Positions 44,560 through 53,094 of a DNA stretch of 64,000 nt are shown one piece after another. The notes beneath the pieces were generated by a model, which was not told the origin of the DNA, ran no database searches, and saw nothing but the letters and a program-made list of their open reading frames with translations. A program made the translations under genes and the position numbers. The DNA lies in contig NZ_JASZYF010000002.1 of assembly GCF_030317115.1 (NCBI RefSeq), positions 186,001 through 250,000 on the forward strand, in the 5' to 3' direction. How positions within the stretch are numbered: the stretch's first letter is position 1; the number at the start of each line of letters is the position of its first letter. The stretch comes from Variovorax gracilis. GTDB lineage: Bacteria; Pseudomonadota; Gammaproteobacteria; Burkholderiales; Burkholderiaceae_C.

Positions 44560-45747
44560 TCAGTTGTAAAGCGAGGGCGGCGGCGCTTCGTCCTTGAGCG
44601 CCCAGCGCCCCAGCATGTTCAGCTTGTAGTCGAGCGGATCATGCAGCGTGTGCGTGCGCACGTTGCGCCAGAAGCGATCGAAGCCCGACACCGCGCTGGT
44701 GCCGCGCGCGCCGACCACCTCGAAAAGCTCCTGGCTTGCGTAAAGCCCGGCCCGATGGGCCACCACCTTGGCTTCCGCGGTGGCCACGGAGACTTCGGCG
44801 CGCTCCAATGCGCTCAGCGAGTTCCCTTGCACGAAGGCGGCGTCCAGCGCGTGCGCAGCGCGATCGGCAAGAGCATTCGATGCCGCGATCTGTACGCGCA
44901 ACTCGCCGAAGCGGTTGAGCATGAAAGGGTCGTCCGTGGCATGCGCCACGCCCGAGCTCACCCATGGCCGCGCACTGGTCCTCGCATGGTGCCGCGCCTC
45001 CCGCTGTGCACCGATGGCGATGCCGAGATAGAGATTGACCAGCACCAGTTGGCCGATGCAGGTGCGCAGCGTATGGAAGGGTGTGGGCACGGCATCGGCC
45101 GCGCGGATGACGTCCCGGGCCGGCAGCGGCACGTTGGAGAAGGCCACCGAGTTGCTGTCGGTCTGGCGCTGGCCGATCGGGTCCCAATCGTCAAGCACGG
45201 CGATGCCGGGCTGCTGCGTGGGCACGATGCCGAGCAACATCCCGCCACCGCACCCCGATTGCTCGGCGGAGAAAGTCATGTAGCTGGAGCCGTTGGTGCC
45301 TGAGCAGAAGCTCTTGGTCCCATCGAGCACAAACCCGTCATCCGTCGCGCGCGCCTGCAGCCGCCGATCGAGCGGGTTCATGCCGTTGCCCCACCAGCCT
45401 TGCTCGCGCACCGTCGCCGAAAGCCAGCGTGCCTGCTGGTCCTCGCTGCCGTAGATGAGCACGGTCGCGACCTGCAGGTGATGAAAAGCCAGCACGTGGG
45501 CGAGCGAGCTGTCGACGGCGGCGATGCGCCGCACGATGGCGAACACGTCGGACCAGGATCGGCCACGGCCACCGAAAGCCCGTGGCACGACATCGAGCAG
45601 CAGGCCCTTCGCCCGGATCAGCGCCTTCTCCTCGGCGGCATGCCCGCCCTTTCGGTCGCGCTCGACGGCGCTGGCATGCAAAGTCTCTATCAACCCGGCA
45701 AGATCGTCGACGGAGGAAGCGGGCGGAATGGGAATGCGGGCGTTCAT
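44560..45747 (-). CDS. SfnB-like acyl-CoA-dehydrogenase-type flavin oxidoreductase
   Basis: 395 residues. The chain has the acyl-CoA dehydrogenase fold: LLDVVPRAFGGRGRSWSDVFAIVRRIAAVDSSLAHVLAFHHLQ, GWWGNGMNPLD, VLDGTKSFCSGTNGSSYMTF, and LFEVVGARGTSAVSGFDRFWRNVRTHTLHDPLDYKLNMLG. The FWRNxRTHTLHDP ending is typical of the SfnB/DszC group, reduced-flavin-dependent monooxygenases acting on organosulfur compounds, rather than of true fatty-acid dehydrogenases. Its start overlaps the AhpD-like stop by four bases. Last gene of the ten-gene operon. It probably oxygenates a sulfone- or sulfoxide-like substrate (inference). Confidence 0.85.
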   Translation of the reverse strand: MNARIPIPPASSVDDLAGLIETLHASAVERDRKGGHAAEEKALIRAKGLLLDVVPRAFGGRGRSWSDVFAIVRRIAAVDSSLAHVLAFHHLQVATVLIYGSEDQQARWLSATVREQGWWGNGMNPLDRRLQARATDDGFVLDGTKSFCSGTNGSSYMTFSAEQSGCGGGMLLGIVPTQQPGIAVLDDWDPIGQRQTDSNSVAFSNVPLPARDVIRAADAVPTPFHTLRTCIGQLVLVNLYLGIAIGAQREARHHARTSARPWVSSGVAHATDDPFMLNRFGELRVQIAASNALADRAAHALDAAFVQGNSLSALERAEVSVATAEAKVVAHRAGLYASQELFEVVGARGTSAVSGFDRFWRNVRTHTLHDPLDYKLNMLGRWALKDEAPPPSLYN

Positions 45748-46349
45748 GGGCGCGGGGCGGCAGGTTCGCCCAGGGTGAGCATGAGCCGATTGGCCCAGTT
45801 GAAGAAAGCCGCGCCGTGGATGACGTCCGAGATCGCGAGATCGTCCAGCCCCACCGCGCGCAGCCGCGCCACGTGCTCGGTCCCAAAGGCGATGGGCGTG
45901 GACGACAACGCCACTGAAGCCTCGACGATGGCGTCCCAGCGCTCGTCGATTCGCGTGCCCACGCCGTCGTCGAGCAAGCGCTGCACCTCTTCGCCACGGC
46001 GAGAGAAGTGCGATGCGAAGCGCGCATGCACCGAAGCGCAATAGATGCAGCCGTTGTATCTCGAAGTCGCGGCCGCCGCCAGTTCGCGTTCCGCGCGCGG
46101 CAAGCCTGCTTCAGGGTTGTAGAAGATGTCCTTGTCGGTGCGCGTGCGGGCGCCGAGGATGTCCGGATCGCGCGCCAGCAGCATGAAGTACGGCGACTTC
46201 GCCCGCGATGCGTCCACCAGCCCCGCCCAATGGCGGTCGCTCAATTCGTCTTCGCGCAACGGCGGCAGCCACGCAAGCCAATCGAGCTCGTCCTGCGTGA
46301 ACGCGTGGGGCGGAACGTTGCCGGGGTATTGCAATGTCGTGAGCGTCAT
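45744..46349 (-). CDS. Alkylhydroperoxidase-domain protein, Avi_7169 family
   Basis: 201 residues. RYNGCIYCASVHARFASHF gives the AhpD active site, Cys101-x2-Cys104 with His108. LDWLAWLPPLREDELSDRHW and the ISDVIHGAAFFNWANRLMLTLGEP ending match the Avi_7169-type family, known for standing next to the Avi_7170-type protein and a KPN_01858-type monooxygenase, exactly as here. Likely a thiol peroxidase or carboxymuconolactone-decarboxylase-like protein dealing with peroxides or reactive intermediates of the monooxygenases. ATG 46349 overlaps the previous stop by four bases. Confidence 0.87.
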   Translation of the reverse strand: MTLTTLQYPGNVPPHAFTQDELDWLAWLPPLREDELSDRHWAGLVDASRAKSPYFMLLARDPDILGARTRTDKDIFYNPEAGLPRAERELAAAATSRYNGCIYCASVHARFASHFSRRGEEVQRLLDDGVGTRIDERWDAIVEASVALSSTPIAFGTEHVARLRAVGLDDLAISDVIHGAAFFNWANRLMLTLGEPAAPRP

Positions 46350-46951
46350 GATGCCAACGCCTGAAGACCCGCCACCACGCGCACCTGGAACGCGAGGAAC
46401 GCAACCAACTGCGACAGCGTCACGATGTCGGTGGGAGACCATCCGGAATCGAGCAGGGCCTGCAGATCCTGCGCGCCCGCATCCCGCGGATGGAACACCA
46501 GCAGGTGGGCATGTGCCAGCGCTGCCGACAAGCGCGCGCCGAGGATGGCGCTCCCGGAATCGCTCACGCGCCAGTACGGTCCCGGCGCGTCCTCCTTGGT
46601 CAGCGGCCCTTCCGGGAACCGACCGAAAGGCCCGGTCGCGGTTCCCGTGGCAGCCTCGACGGCAAGCGCATCGATCACTTGCCGAGCGGCGCCCTGACGG
46701 GCAAGGCCGGCCGCGTAGAAGCGGCTGGCCTGCGCCTGCCCCTGCACGCCCGTCACGAAGGTGGCGACTGCAAAGCGTTCCACCAAGGTGAAATCGCCCG
46801 CGACCGGCAGCGCGGGCTCGAACAGCGCCAGATAGCTTTGCTGGCTGTGGATGCGCGCCTGCGCGCGCCCGGCGCGTATCGCGTCGAGAGGATGGCCCGG
46901 CGCGATCCCGGACAGTTGGTCGATCACGTCGGATGTGGATGTGGAAGTCAT
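46346..46951 (-). CDS. CMD-domain protein, Avi_7170 family
   Basis: 201 residues. VIDQLSGIAPGHPLDAIRAGRAQARIHSQQSYLALFEP is the family start; the C-terminal DLQALLDSGWSPTDIVTLSQLVAFLAFQVRVVAGL helix pair is carboxymuconolactone-decarboxylase-like but lacks the CxxC, so it is not a peroxidase by itself. It probably partners with the AhpD-like protein encoded next to it. Both ends overlap neighbours by four bases (ATGA), strong evidence of translational coupling through the operon. Confidence 0.85.
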   Translation of the reverse strand: MTSTSTSDVIDQLSGIAPGHPLDAIRAGRAQARIHSQQSYLALFEPALPVAGDFTLVERFAVATFVTGVQGQAQASRFYAAGLARQGAARQVIDALAVEAATGTATGPFGRFPEGPLTKEDAPGPYWRVSDSGSAILGARLSAALAHAHLLVFHPRDAGAQDLQALLDSGWSPTDIVTLSQLVAFLAFQVRVVAGLQALAS

Positions 46952-48024
46952 GCGGCGAGCGGCAGGGATGGTTTGTTGAAGGCGGGCGATGGCTCGGGGC
47001 GTGACCAGCCGAGGGCGGGTGCCACCCGGGTGGCGATGAGTTCGATGGAGCGAAGAATCAGCGGATGTGGCGGATCGACCGAATGCACCTGGAACACCAT
47101 GTCGGTCACATGATCGAGCACGCGGTCGGCGCTCAGCGTCGCGATGACGTCGTCCACGCTGCCGACATGAACGTCGTAGCCCGTGATCAGTTCCTGCAAC
47201 GTCGCGCCCGCCCCGGGACGGCTGGGGTCGCCGAAGCGCGCCACGCTGCGACGCAAGCCCAGTTCGGCCAGGCGAAGCGCCTCGGCGCGGTCATCGGCGA
47301 CGAATACCGAGCGGGAGCCCATGATGCGCGGCGGACGCCCAGCAGGCAGCCGGTCGAGGTACGCGCCGATGATCGGCTCCTGAAGCTCGGCCAGCGATGC
47401 ATGGGGGGCACCCTCGGGCCGGGGCTGGGTGCGCGAGAGCATCAGCCCGTCACCCGCCTCCCCTGCCCGAGTACCGCCACTCACGGAAAAGGTCGCCTGC
47501 CAGATCCGGTCGAGCAACTGCGGGGACGATGGATAGAGATGGTCGCCACCCGGCAGCGGCCGTCCGGCCCATGCGTCGCGCAAGAGCGCGAGATGCCTTG
47601 CGAAGACCCCGGCGCGCTCGTCGCTGGACAGTCCGAACGCGGTGAACGACGAAGGGGTACCGCCGGTACCGACGCCGAATTCGAGCCGGCCGCCCGACAG
47701 CAGGTCGAACACGACCGCATCTTCGGCCACGCGCACGGCGTTCTCCAGCGGCAGCGTCACGACGCCGGTGCCCAGACGGATGCGCCGGGTGCGCGCTGCC
47801 ACATGGGCCAGAAAGACAAAAGGCGACGGCAGCCCGCCTTCGGCCTCGTGGAAGTGATGTTGCGCCACCCATGCGGAATCGAAACCGAAGGCCTCCGCAT
47901 GCGCGATCTGTTCGGCGACCAGCCGGTAGCGCTCGGCGGCCGGCGCGTCGTCGAGAAGCCGGCTGAAGAAGCCGAGGCGCTTCTTCGCCGGCATTGCCCC
48001 GGAGGCGGATGGTGGAAAAGACAA
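46948..48024 (-). CDS. Luciferase-like FMN-dependent monooxygenase, KPN_01858 family
   Basis: About 358 residues from TTG 48024, chosen because AGGAG is eight or nine bases ahead; ATG 47994 (MPAKKRLGFFSRLLDD) is an alternative and the body of the family begins there. RYRLVAEQIAHAEAFGFDSAWVAQHHFHEAEGGLPSPFVFLAHVAARTRRIRLGTGVVTLPLENAVRVAEDAVVFDLLSGGRLEFGVG is the bacterial luciferase TIM-barrel signature, read in pieces. The family uses reduced FMN and oxygen. It lies between the CMD protein and a VOC protein. Substrate probably an organosulfur compound, by neighbours. Confidence 0.88.
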   Translation of the reverse strand: MSFPPSASGAMPAKKRLGFFSRLLDDAPAAERYRLVAEQIAHAEAFGFDSAWVAQHHFHEAEGGLPSPFVFLAHVAARTRRIRLGTGVVTLPLENAVRVAEDAVVFDLLSGGRLEFGVGTGGTPSSFTAFGLSSDERAGVFARHLALLRDAWAGRPLPGGDHLYPSSPQLLDRIWQATFSVSGGTRAGEAGDGLMLSRTQPRPEGAPHASLAELQEPIIGAYLDRLPAGRPPRIMGSRSVFVADDRAEALRLAELGLRRSVARFGDPSRPGAGATLQELITGYDVHVGSVDDVIATLSADRVLDHVTDMVFQVHSVDPPHPLILRSIELIATRVAPALGWSRPEPSPAFNKPSLPLAA

Positions 48025-48056
48025 GGTGGGGGTCTCCTGGACTGCTGGGCGTCCGC

Positions 48057-48941
48057 TCAAAGAAAGGCAGGTCGGGCCGAAGCCGCGTGCGTGCGCTGCG
48101 CTTCCCCGTAGCCATCGAACTCGATGCTCGCGCCATGCGTGCTCGCAAGGTCCGGCGAGAGGGGCGCGCCGGCCAGCGAAGTCCTGAGGACGACGGCGAA
48201 GGGTCCTTCCCCACGCAGCGCCAGGCGCGCGCCGATCGGGTCGATGGCGTCTCCTTGCGCTCCGGCACCTTCCAGGGCTCCGCGCGTCGACGACAGCACC
48301 AGCGTGCTGTCACCCAGCTCGATGAGCGCCAGTCGCGAGCGTCCCCCGGGCAACGTGACAGCGCCGCCGACGCGCGCGGAACCGGGTGTTTCCGAATCGC
48401 CCAGCAGCGCCCCGTACCGCGACAGCGTGGCATCGAGATCGTGCACCGCGATCGCCAGGCTGGCCACGCCGGTCGCGCCGTTGGGATGCACGCGGACATC
48501 GCCCTCGGGTACCCGCAATGCGCGCGGCGTGATGTCGCCGCAGAGAAAGGGAAGGTCCAGTGACGGCGGCCGCGCAGTCTGCCAGCTCAGGCGCTCGCCA
48601 TCGGGCCGCACGCGTCCGCCATCGAGCGGGCCGTCCAGCACCAGGCCGCGACGGGCCGCCGCTTCCACGGTCTCGGCCGTGCTCGTCGGCAGCAGCGCGA
48701 AGTCCACGATGCCTTCGCCGTGGCGCTGCAGCAGTTGCCACCAGCGCTCCTGTGGCGCCGGGGCCTTCCATGCGATCAGTTCGAAGTAGCTGCCGTCGGC
48801 GAAGACCACCAACGCGTTGTGCGTCGTCCGGCCGGGATGGTCGCCTCCGCGCTGGACGTTGAATCCCAGCGCCGTGTAGTCGGAGATGCTCGCTTCGAGG
48901 TCGGTGACGGCGATGACGATGTGATCGAGTTGAAGTGTCAT
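48057..48941 (-). CDS. Two-domain VOC (glyoxalase-like) protein
   Basis: 294 residues with two vicinal-oxygen-chelate modules. Module 1 (1-~135) starts LQLDHIVIAVTDLEASISDYTALGF and has SYFELIAW with the metal-ligand glutamate; module 2 (~155-~270) starts GVASLAIAVHDLDATLSRYGALLG and has STLVLSSTRG, in which the matching glutamate is not evident. The N-terminal half resembles glyoxalase-like domains (VOC type 3). It could open, isomerise or bind a product of the flavin monooxygenases. It sits 12 bp from the ATPase gene and about 32 bp from the luciferase-like gene. Confidence 0.85.
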   Translation of the reverse strand: MTLQLDHIVIAVTDLEASISDYTALGFNVQRGGDHPGRTTHNALVVFADGSYFELIAWKAPAPQERWWQLLQRHGEGIVDFALLPTSTAETVEAAARRGLVLDGPLDGGRVRPDGERLSWQTARPPSLDLPFLCGDITPRALRVPEGDVRVHPNGATGVASLAIAVHDLDATLSRYGALLGDSETPGSARVGGAVTLPGGRSRLALIELGDSTLVLSSTRGALEGAGAQGDAIDPIGARLALRGEGPFAVVLRTSLAGAPLSPDLASTHGASIEFDGYGEAQRTHAASARPAFL

Positions 48942-48953
48942 GAGGCGGGTCTT

Positions 48954-49805
48954 TCAGGAAGCAGTCCGGGCGGCATCGCCGCCCCCGAGATAGGCGTCGC
49001 GGATGCGCGCGTCGGCCAGCAGTTCCCTGGCGGAACCCTGCAGAACGATGCGCCCGGTTTGCAGCACGTACCCGTAGTGCGCGATCTGCAGTGCGAGGCT
49101 CGCGTTCTGCTCGACCATGAAGACGGAGACGCCCTGCCCATTGATGCGGGCGATGAGCTCCAGCACCCTGTCGACATACAGGGGCGACAGGCCCATCGTC
49201 GGCTCGTCCATGCACAGCAGCTTCGGCCGCCCCATCAGCGCTCGCGCCATCGCCACCATCTGCTGCTCGCCGCCCGACAGGGTGCCAGCCTGGAAGTCGA
49301 TGCGCTCGGCCACGCGCGGGAAGAGTTCCAGCATGCGCGCCAGGTCTTCGGCGACGGCCTTGCGGTCGTTGCGCGCATAGGCGCCCATGAGCAGGTTCTC
49401 ACGCACGGTCATTGCCGGGAACAGGCGGCGCGCCTCCGGCACCGATCCGATGCCGCGCCGGATCACCTGCGGCGTACCCAGGCCGAGGATCGACTGTCCG
49501 TCGAAGCGGACCTGGCCCGAGCGCGGCTTGAGCAGTCCGAGGACGACTTTCATCGTGGTCGACTTGCCGCTGGCGTTGCCGCCGAGCAGGCTGACGACCT
49601 GGCCGGGACGCACTTCGAGGTCGAGATTGAAGTGCGCCTGCACCGGGCGGTAGAAGCTGTTGACCTGCCGCAGTTCGAGCAGCGGGTGCCTGCCGCCGGC
49701 GCCTTCCGATCTGACGGCCTGACCGAACGCACCCTCGTCCGGGCCTGCGCCCCATCCGGAAGCCGGCGCAAGCCCGGTGCGCGCGACCGTAGCCAGCGTG
49801 CTCAT
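48954..49805 (-). CDS. Branched-chain-type ABC importer ATPase, LivF-like
   Basis: 283 residues. Walker A is GGNASGKST (75-83), the variant common in LivF; the signature is LSGGEQQ and Walker B is LLCMDEPTMGLSP. A ~40-residue Ala/Gly-rich N-terminal extension precedes the ABC domain; it is unusual, but the start is supported by a four-base overlap with the LivG stop. With LivG it powers the fused LivHM permease. Liv-type importers also move amides, urea and aromatic or sulfur compounds, so the substrate need not be an amino acid. Confidence 0.9.
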   Translation of the reverse strand: MSTLATVARTGLAPASGWGAGPDEGAFGQAVRSEGAGGRHPLLELRQVNSFYRPVQAHFNLDLEVRPGQVVSLLGGNASGKSTTMKVVLGLLKPRSGQVRFDGQSILGLGTPQVIRRGIGSVPEARRLFPAMTVRENLLMGAYARNDRKAVAEDLARMLELFPRVAERIDFQAGTLSGGEQQMVAMARALMGRPKLLCMDEPTMGLSPLYVDRVLELIARINGQGVSVFMVEQNASLALQIAHYGYVLQTGRIVLQGSARELLADARIRDAYLGGGDAARTAS

Positions 49806-50650
49806 GCCGCAACCGCCTCCTGGACCAAGCCGCCTACGTGGCGGTGACCCAGGTAGGCCTCGATCACCCGCGGGTCGTTGCGCACCTCTTCCGGTTGGCC
49901 TTCGGCGATCTTGCTGCCATCGTCGAGCACCACGACGCGGTCCGAAAGCTGCATCACGAGGTCGAGCTTGTGCTCGATCAGCAGGATGGTCTGGCCGCGC
50001 GCCTTGAGCGTGCGGATGATCTCGAGCATCTCGGCCGTCTCGCTTTCGTTCATGCCCGCCGTGGGCTCGTCGAGCAGCAGCAGGCGCGGCTTCAGCGCGA
50101 GAGCGCGCGCGATTTCCACGCGACGCCGGTTCGCGTACGACAGGCTGTACGCCGGATTATCGATGCGCGGCGCAAGCCGCTCGCCGAACAGCGCGATGAT
50201 GCCGAGCGCCTCTTCGCGCAGCGCGCGCTCCTCGCGCGTGACGGAAGGCGGCTGCACCAGCGCAAGTGCCAGCTCGGCCAGTGCAGCGACACCCGGCACG
50301 CCGCCGATGCGCGGTTTCACTGCGCGCAGCCGCGTGTGTGCGCCGACGAGCACGTTGTCGAGCACCGTGAGGTTGGCGAACACGCGCCCATGCTGGAACG
50401 TCCGGGCAAGCCCGCGCTCCGCGAGCCGCGGCGCCGGCCAGCCGGTGATGTCTTCATCTTCGAAGTGCACCTTGCCCGCGTCGGGATGGTCGAGCCCGGT
50501 CACGAGATTGAACAAGGTCGTCTTGCCCGCGCCGTTGGGTCCGATCACACTGACCAGCTCGCCCTCGCCGACCCGGAGATCGACCGCGTTGACCGCGGTA
50601 AGCCCGCCGAAGCGTCGAGTCAGCCCGGAGATCTCAAGCAGCGAGGGCAT
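49802..50650 (-). CDS. Branched-chain-type ABC importer ATPase, LivG-like
   Basis: 282 residues. Walker A is GPNGAGKTT (37-45), Walker B is LLLLDEPTAGMNESE, and the signature region is SYANRRRVEIARAL, a LivG-like variant. The LARTFQHGRVFANLTVLDNVLVGAH block and the RNDPRVIEAYLG C-terminus are typical of LivG. AAGGAGCCGG ahead of ATG 50650 supports the start, which lies inside the end of the OsmC gene (17-bp overlap). Second ATPase of the importer in this operon. Confidence 0.92.
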   Translation of the reverse strand: MPSLLEISGLTRRFGGLTAVNAVDLRVGEGELVSVIGPNGAGKTTLFNLVTGLDHPDAGKVHFEDEDITGWPAPRLAERGLARTFQHGRVFANLTVLDNVLVGAHTRLRAVKPRIGGVPGVAALAELALALVQPPSVTREERALREEALGIIALFGERLAPRIDNPAYSLSYANRRRVEIARALALKPRLLLLDEPTAGMNESETAEMLEIIRTLKARGQTILLIEHKLDLVMQLSDRVVVLDDGSKIAEGQPEEVRNDPRVIEAYLGHRHVGGLVQEAVAA

Positions 50651-51212
50651 CCGGCTCCTTCCGGCCGGCGTTCGCCGCCTCGGCCTTCGAGTTGACCAGC
50701 TTGACCTCGGCACGGATCGACTGCGGATTGCGCAGCAGATTGAGGATCGGGCAATTGCGCTCGACGGCCTCGAACAGCGCATCGATGTCTTCGCGGCTCG
50801 CAGGCGAATCGATGTGAACCGTGTAGCCGATCTCGTGGGGCCAGATCGGCGTGCGCTCATGGCCCGGCTTGCCGCCGCGCGGATCGATGATGCCGGTGAC
50901 CTCGACCTCGAGGCTTTCCAGCGGCACCTGCCGCTCTGCCGCCTGGATCAGGAAGATGTGCGTGACGCAGGTGCCAAGCACGCCAAGCTGAAGCTCGGGC
51001 GAACTCGGGCCGAGGTTGTAGCCCGCAAAATCCGGCGGACTGTCGCTGATGACCTGGTGGTCTCGAATCCGGAGGCGGCGCACGCCGCTGCGGCCTTCCG
51101 CGCGCACATGGGCCTTGAGCTGGAGCGGCTGCGCGCTGCCGGCCTCGATGGCGGCATTGCGCGCGAGCACGGCGGCGCGCTTCTCGGCGAGATAGTCGTT
51201 GAGTTGGCTCAT
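50634..51212 (-). CDS. OsmC family protein
   Basis: 192 residues. SDSPPDFAGYNLGPSSPELQLGVLGTCVTHIFLIQAAER contains the first conserved cysteine, Cys82, and FEAVERNCPILNLLRNP the second, Cys154, the OsmC peroxide-reactive pair. OsmC/Ohr proteins reduce organic hydroperoxides or bind thiol-reactive species. Placement between importer permease and ATPase genes is unusual and suggests protection from peroxides or sulfenic intermediates formed by the flavin monooxygenases of the operon (inference). Confidence 0.88.
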   Translation of the reverse strand: MSQLNDYLAEKRAAVLARNAAIEAGSAQPLQLKAHVRAEGRSGVRRLRIRDHQVISDSPPDFAGYNLGPSSPELQLGVLGTCVTHIFLIQAAERQVPLESLEVEVTGIIDPRGGKPGHERTPIWPHEIGYTVHIDSPASREDIDALFEAVERNCPILNLLRNPQSIRAEVKLVNSKAEAANAGRKEPDALAA

Positions 51213-51237
51213 GGGAATGTCCTGTGTGTGAAGAAGT

Positions 51238-53073
51238 TCAAACGGTGCCCAGCAATCCTTGCGGGCGGAAGCGGATCAGGAGCAACAGCGCGATGCCGTA
51301 GACCAGCATGCGGTACTCCGCCGTGACGCGGAACAGCTCGGGCAGGCTCACCAGCGCCACCGCGCCGAGCAATGCACCGCTGATGTTGCCGAGCCCACCG
51401 AGGATGACCATCGTCAGCGCAAGGATCGATATCTGCGACGTGAAGGACTCGTGGTTGATGTACGAGTACAGGTGCGCGGTGAAGGCGCCGCTCACGCCGG
51501 CCGCGAACCCGCCGAAGCCGAAGGCCAGCGCCTTGTAGCGATCGGGGCTCACGCCGTACGCGCGCGCCGCCACCTCATCCTCGCGCACCGCGCGGAAAGT
51601 GCGTCCCAGGTGCGAGCGCAGCAGCCGCCACTGCACCAGCGCGAGCAGCACCATGGCGCCGAAGGCAGCCCAGTAGAAGGCATTGGTCGACGAGGCGTCC
51701 CTGCCGAACAGCGAGAGCGGCGGAATGCCCGAGACGCCGATCGGTCCTCGCGTCAGGCTTTCCCAGTTGAGGATGGTCAGCGCCACGATCTCGCCGATGC
51801 CCAGCGTCGCGATCGACACATAGTGCCCGCGCAGGCGGAATGCCGGGAAGATGAGCGCGGTGCCGATCGCGGCGGTCGTGAGCCCCGCCAGGACGATGCT
51901 GGTGCCCACCGGCAGGTGCAGTTCCAGCACGAGCAGCGACGAAGCGTATGCGCCGATGGCAAGCAGCCCGGCGTGCCCCAGCGAGATCTGGCCGATCGTG
52001 CCCGCCACCAGCGTGAGGCTCAACGCCAACGCTGCGTAGAGCCATGAGTTGGTCAGGGTCTGCAGCACGTACGGCGACGGATCGAAGAGCGGCAGCGCCG
52101 CGGCCGCCACGAAGAGCGCCGCCAGCAGCCAGGACGGCACTCGCCAGGGCTTGCTCGGTGCGATGAAAGTGCCGGTGAGCGGCTCGGGTGGCAGTGTGCG
52201 CTTGCGGCCGAACAGGCCGTTCGGCTTCCACACCAGGATCACCAGCAGCAGCACGAAAGCGAAGAGATTGCGGTAGGGCGTTCCGAACAGGGCCACGCCA
52301 TAGCTCTCCGTCAGGCCCAGCAGCATGCTGCCGACGATCGCTCCCGGCACGTTGCCCACGCCGCCGACGACTGTCGCCACCACGCCTTTCAGGGTGGCCT
52401 GGAAGCTCATGGCCGGGCTGATGTTGTTGTAGTACATGCCCACCAACAGGCCCGACAGCCCGCCCAGCGCCGAAGCGATGGCGAACACGCTCTGGTTCAC
52501 GCGGTTCACGTCCACGCCCATCTGTTGCGCGGCGTCCCGGTCCTGCGCGGTGGCGCGGACGGCCCAGCCGAGCTTGGTGAAGCGCAGGAAGCCGAAGAGA
52601 AGCGCCGCGCTGATCAGGCCGACGCCGGCGATCAGCAGGTCCAGCGCGCCGATGGTGCCGGTGCCGATCTGCAATCTCCAGTCCGGCAATTGGGTGGGCA
52701 GCGAACGCGGATCGGGGCTGGCGATGAGTTGCACCAGGATGTCGAGCACGAAGCTGATGCCGATGGTCGCCAGCAACGGCGCGATGCGAGCCGCACCCTG
52801 CAGGGGACGCAGCCCGACGCGCTCGATCAGCATCCCCAGCGCGCCCGAGCCCAGCACCACCAGCACGATCGTGAGCGGCAGCGGCGTGTGCAGGAAGGTG
52901 ATCGCGGCCCACCCGATGTACGCACCCACCGTGTAGACGGATCCGTGCGCGAAGTTGATGAGATGCGAGACGCCGAATATGAGTGCCAGCCCGACCGCCA
53001 GCAGCGCATAGATGTTACCGATGATCAGGCCGTTGACCGTGTAGTCGAAGAACGAAGCGAAGGAGGAATGCAT
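51238..53073 (-). CDS. Fused LivH-LivM ABC importer permease
   Basis: 611 residues, about twice one permease. The N-terminal half (1-~295) is LivH-like: [39 protein letters not shown] and [28 protein letters not shown] ~40-residue linker ([23 protein letters not shown]) leads to a LivM-like half (~320-611): [34 protein letters not shown] and [20 protein letters not shown], ending RFRPQGLLG. Both EAA-like coupling loops are present, so the fusion should replace the usual heterodimer with one chain. Between binding-protein and OsmC genes. Confidence 0.92.
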   Translation of the reverse strand: MHSSFASFFDYTVNGLIIGNIYALLAVGLALIFGVSHLINFAHGSVYTVGAYIGWAAITFLHTPLPLTIVLVVLGSGALGMLIERVGLRPLQGAARIAPLLATIGISFVLDILVQLIASPDPRSLPTQLPDWRLQIGTGTIGALDLLIAGVGLISAALLFGFLRFTKLGWAVRATAQDRDAAQQMGVDVNRVNQSVFAIASALGGLSGLLVGMYYNNISPAMSFQATLKGVVATVVGGVGNVPGAIVGSMLLGLTESYGVALFGTPYRNLFAFVLLLVILVWKPNGLFGRKRTLPPEPLTGTFIAPSKPWRVPSWLLAALFVAAAALPLFDPSPYVLQTLTNSWLYAALALSLTLVAGTIGQISLGHAGLLAIGAYASSLLVLELHLPVGTSIVLAGLTTAAIGTALIFPAFRLRGHYVSIATLGIGEIVALTILNWESLTRGPIGVSGIPPLSLFGRDASSTNAFYWAAFGAMVLLALVQWRLLRSHLGRTFRAVREDEVAARAYGVSPDRYKALAFGFGGFAAGVSGAFTAHLYSYINHESFTSQISILALTMVILGGLGNISGALLGAVALVSLPELFRVTAEYRMLVYGIALLLLIRFRPQGLLGTV

Positions 53074-53094
53074 GCGAACGGCGCGCTCCGGGCC

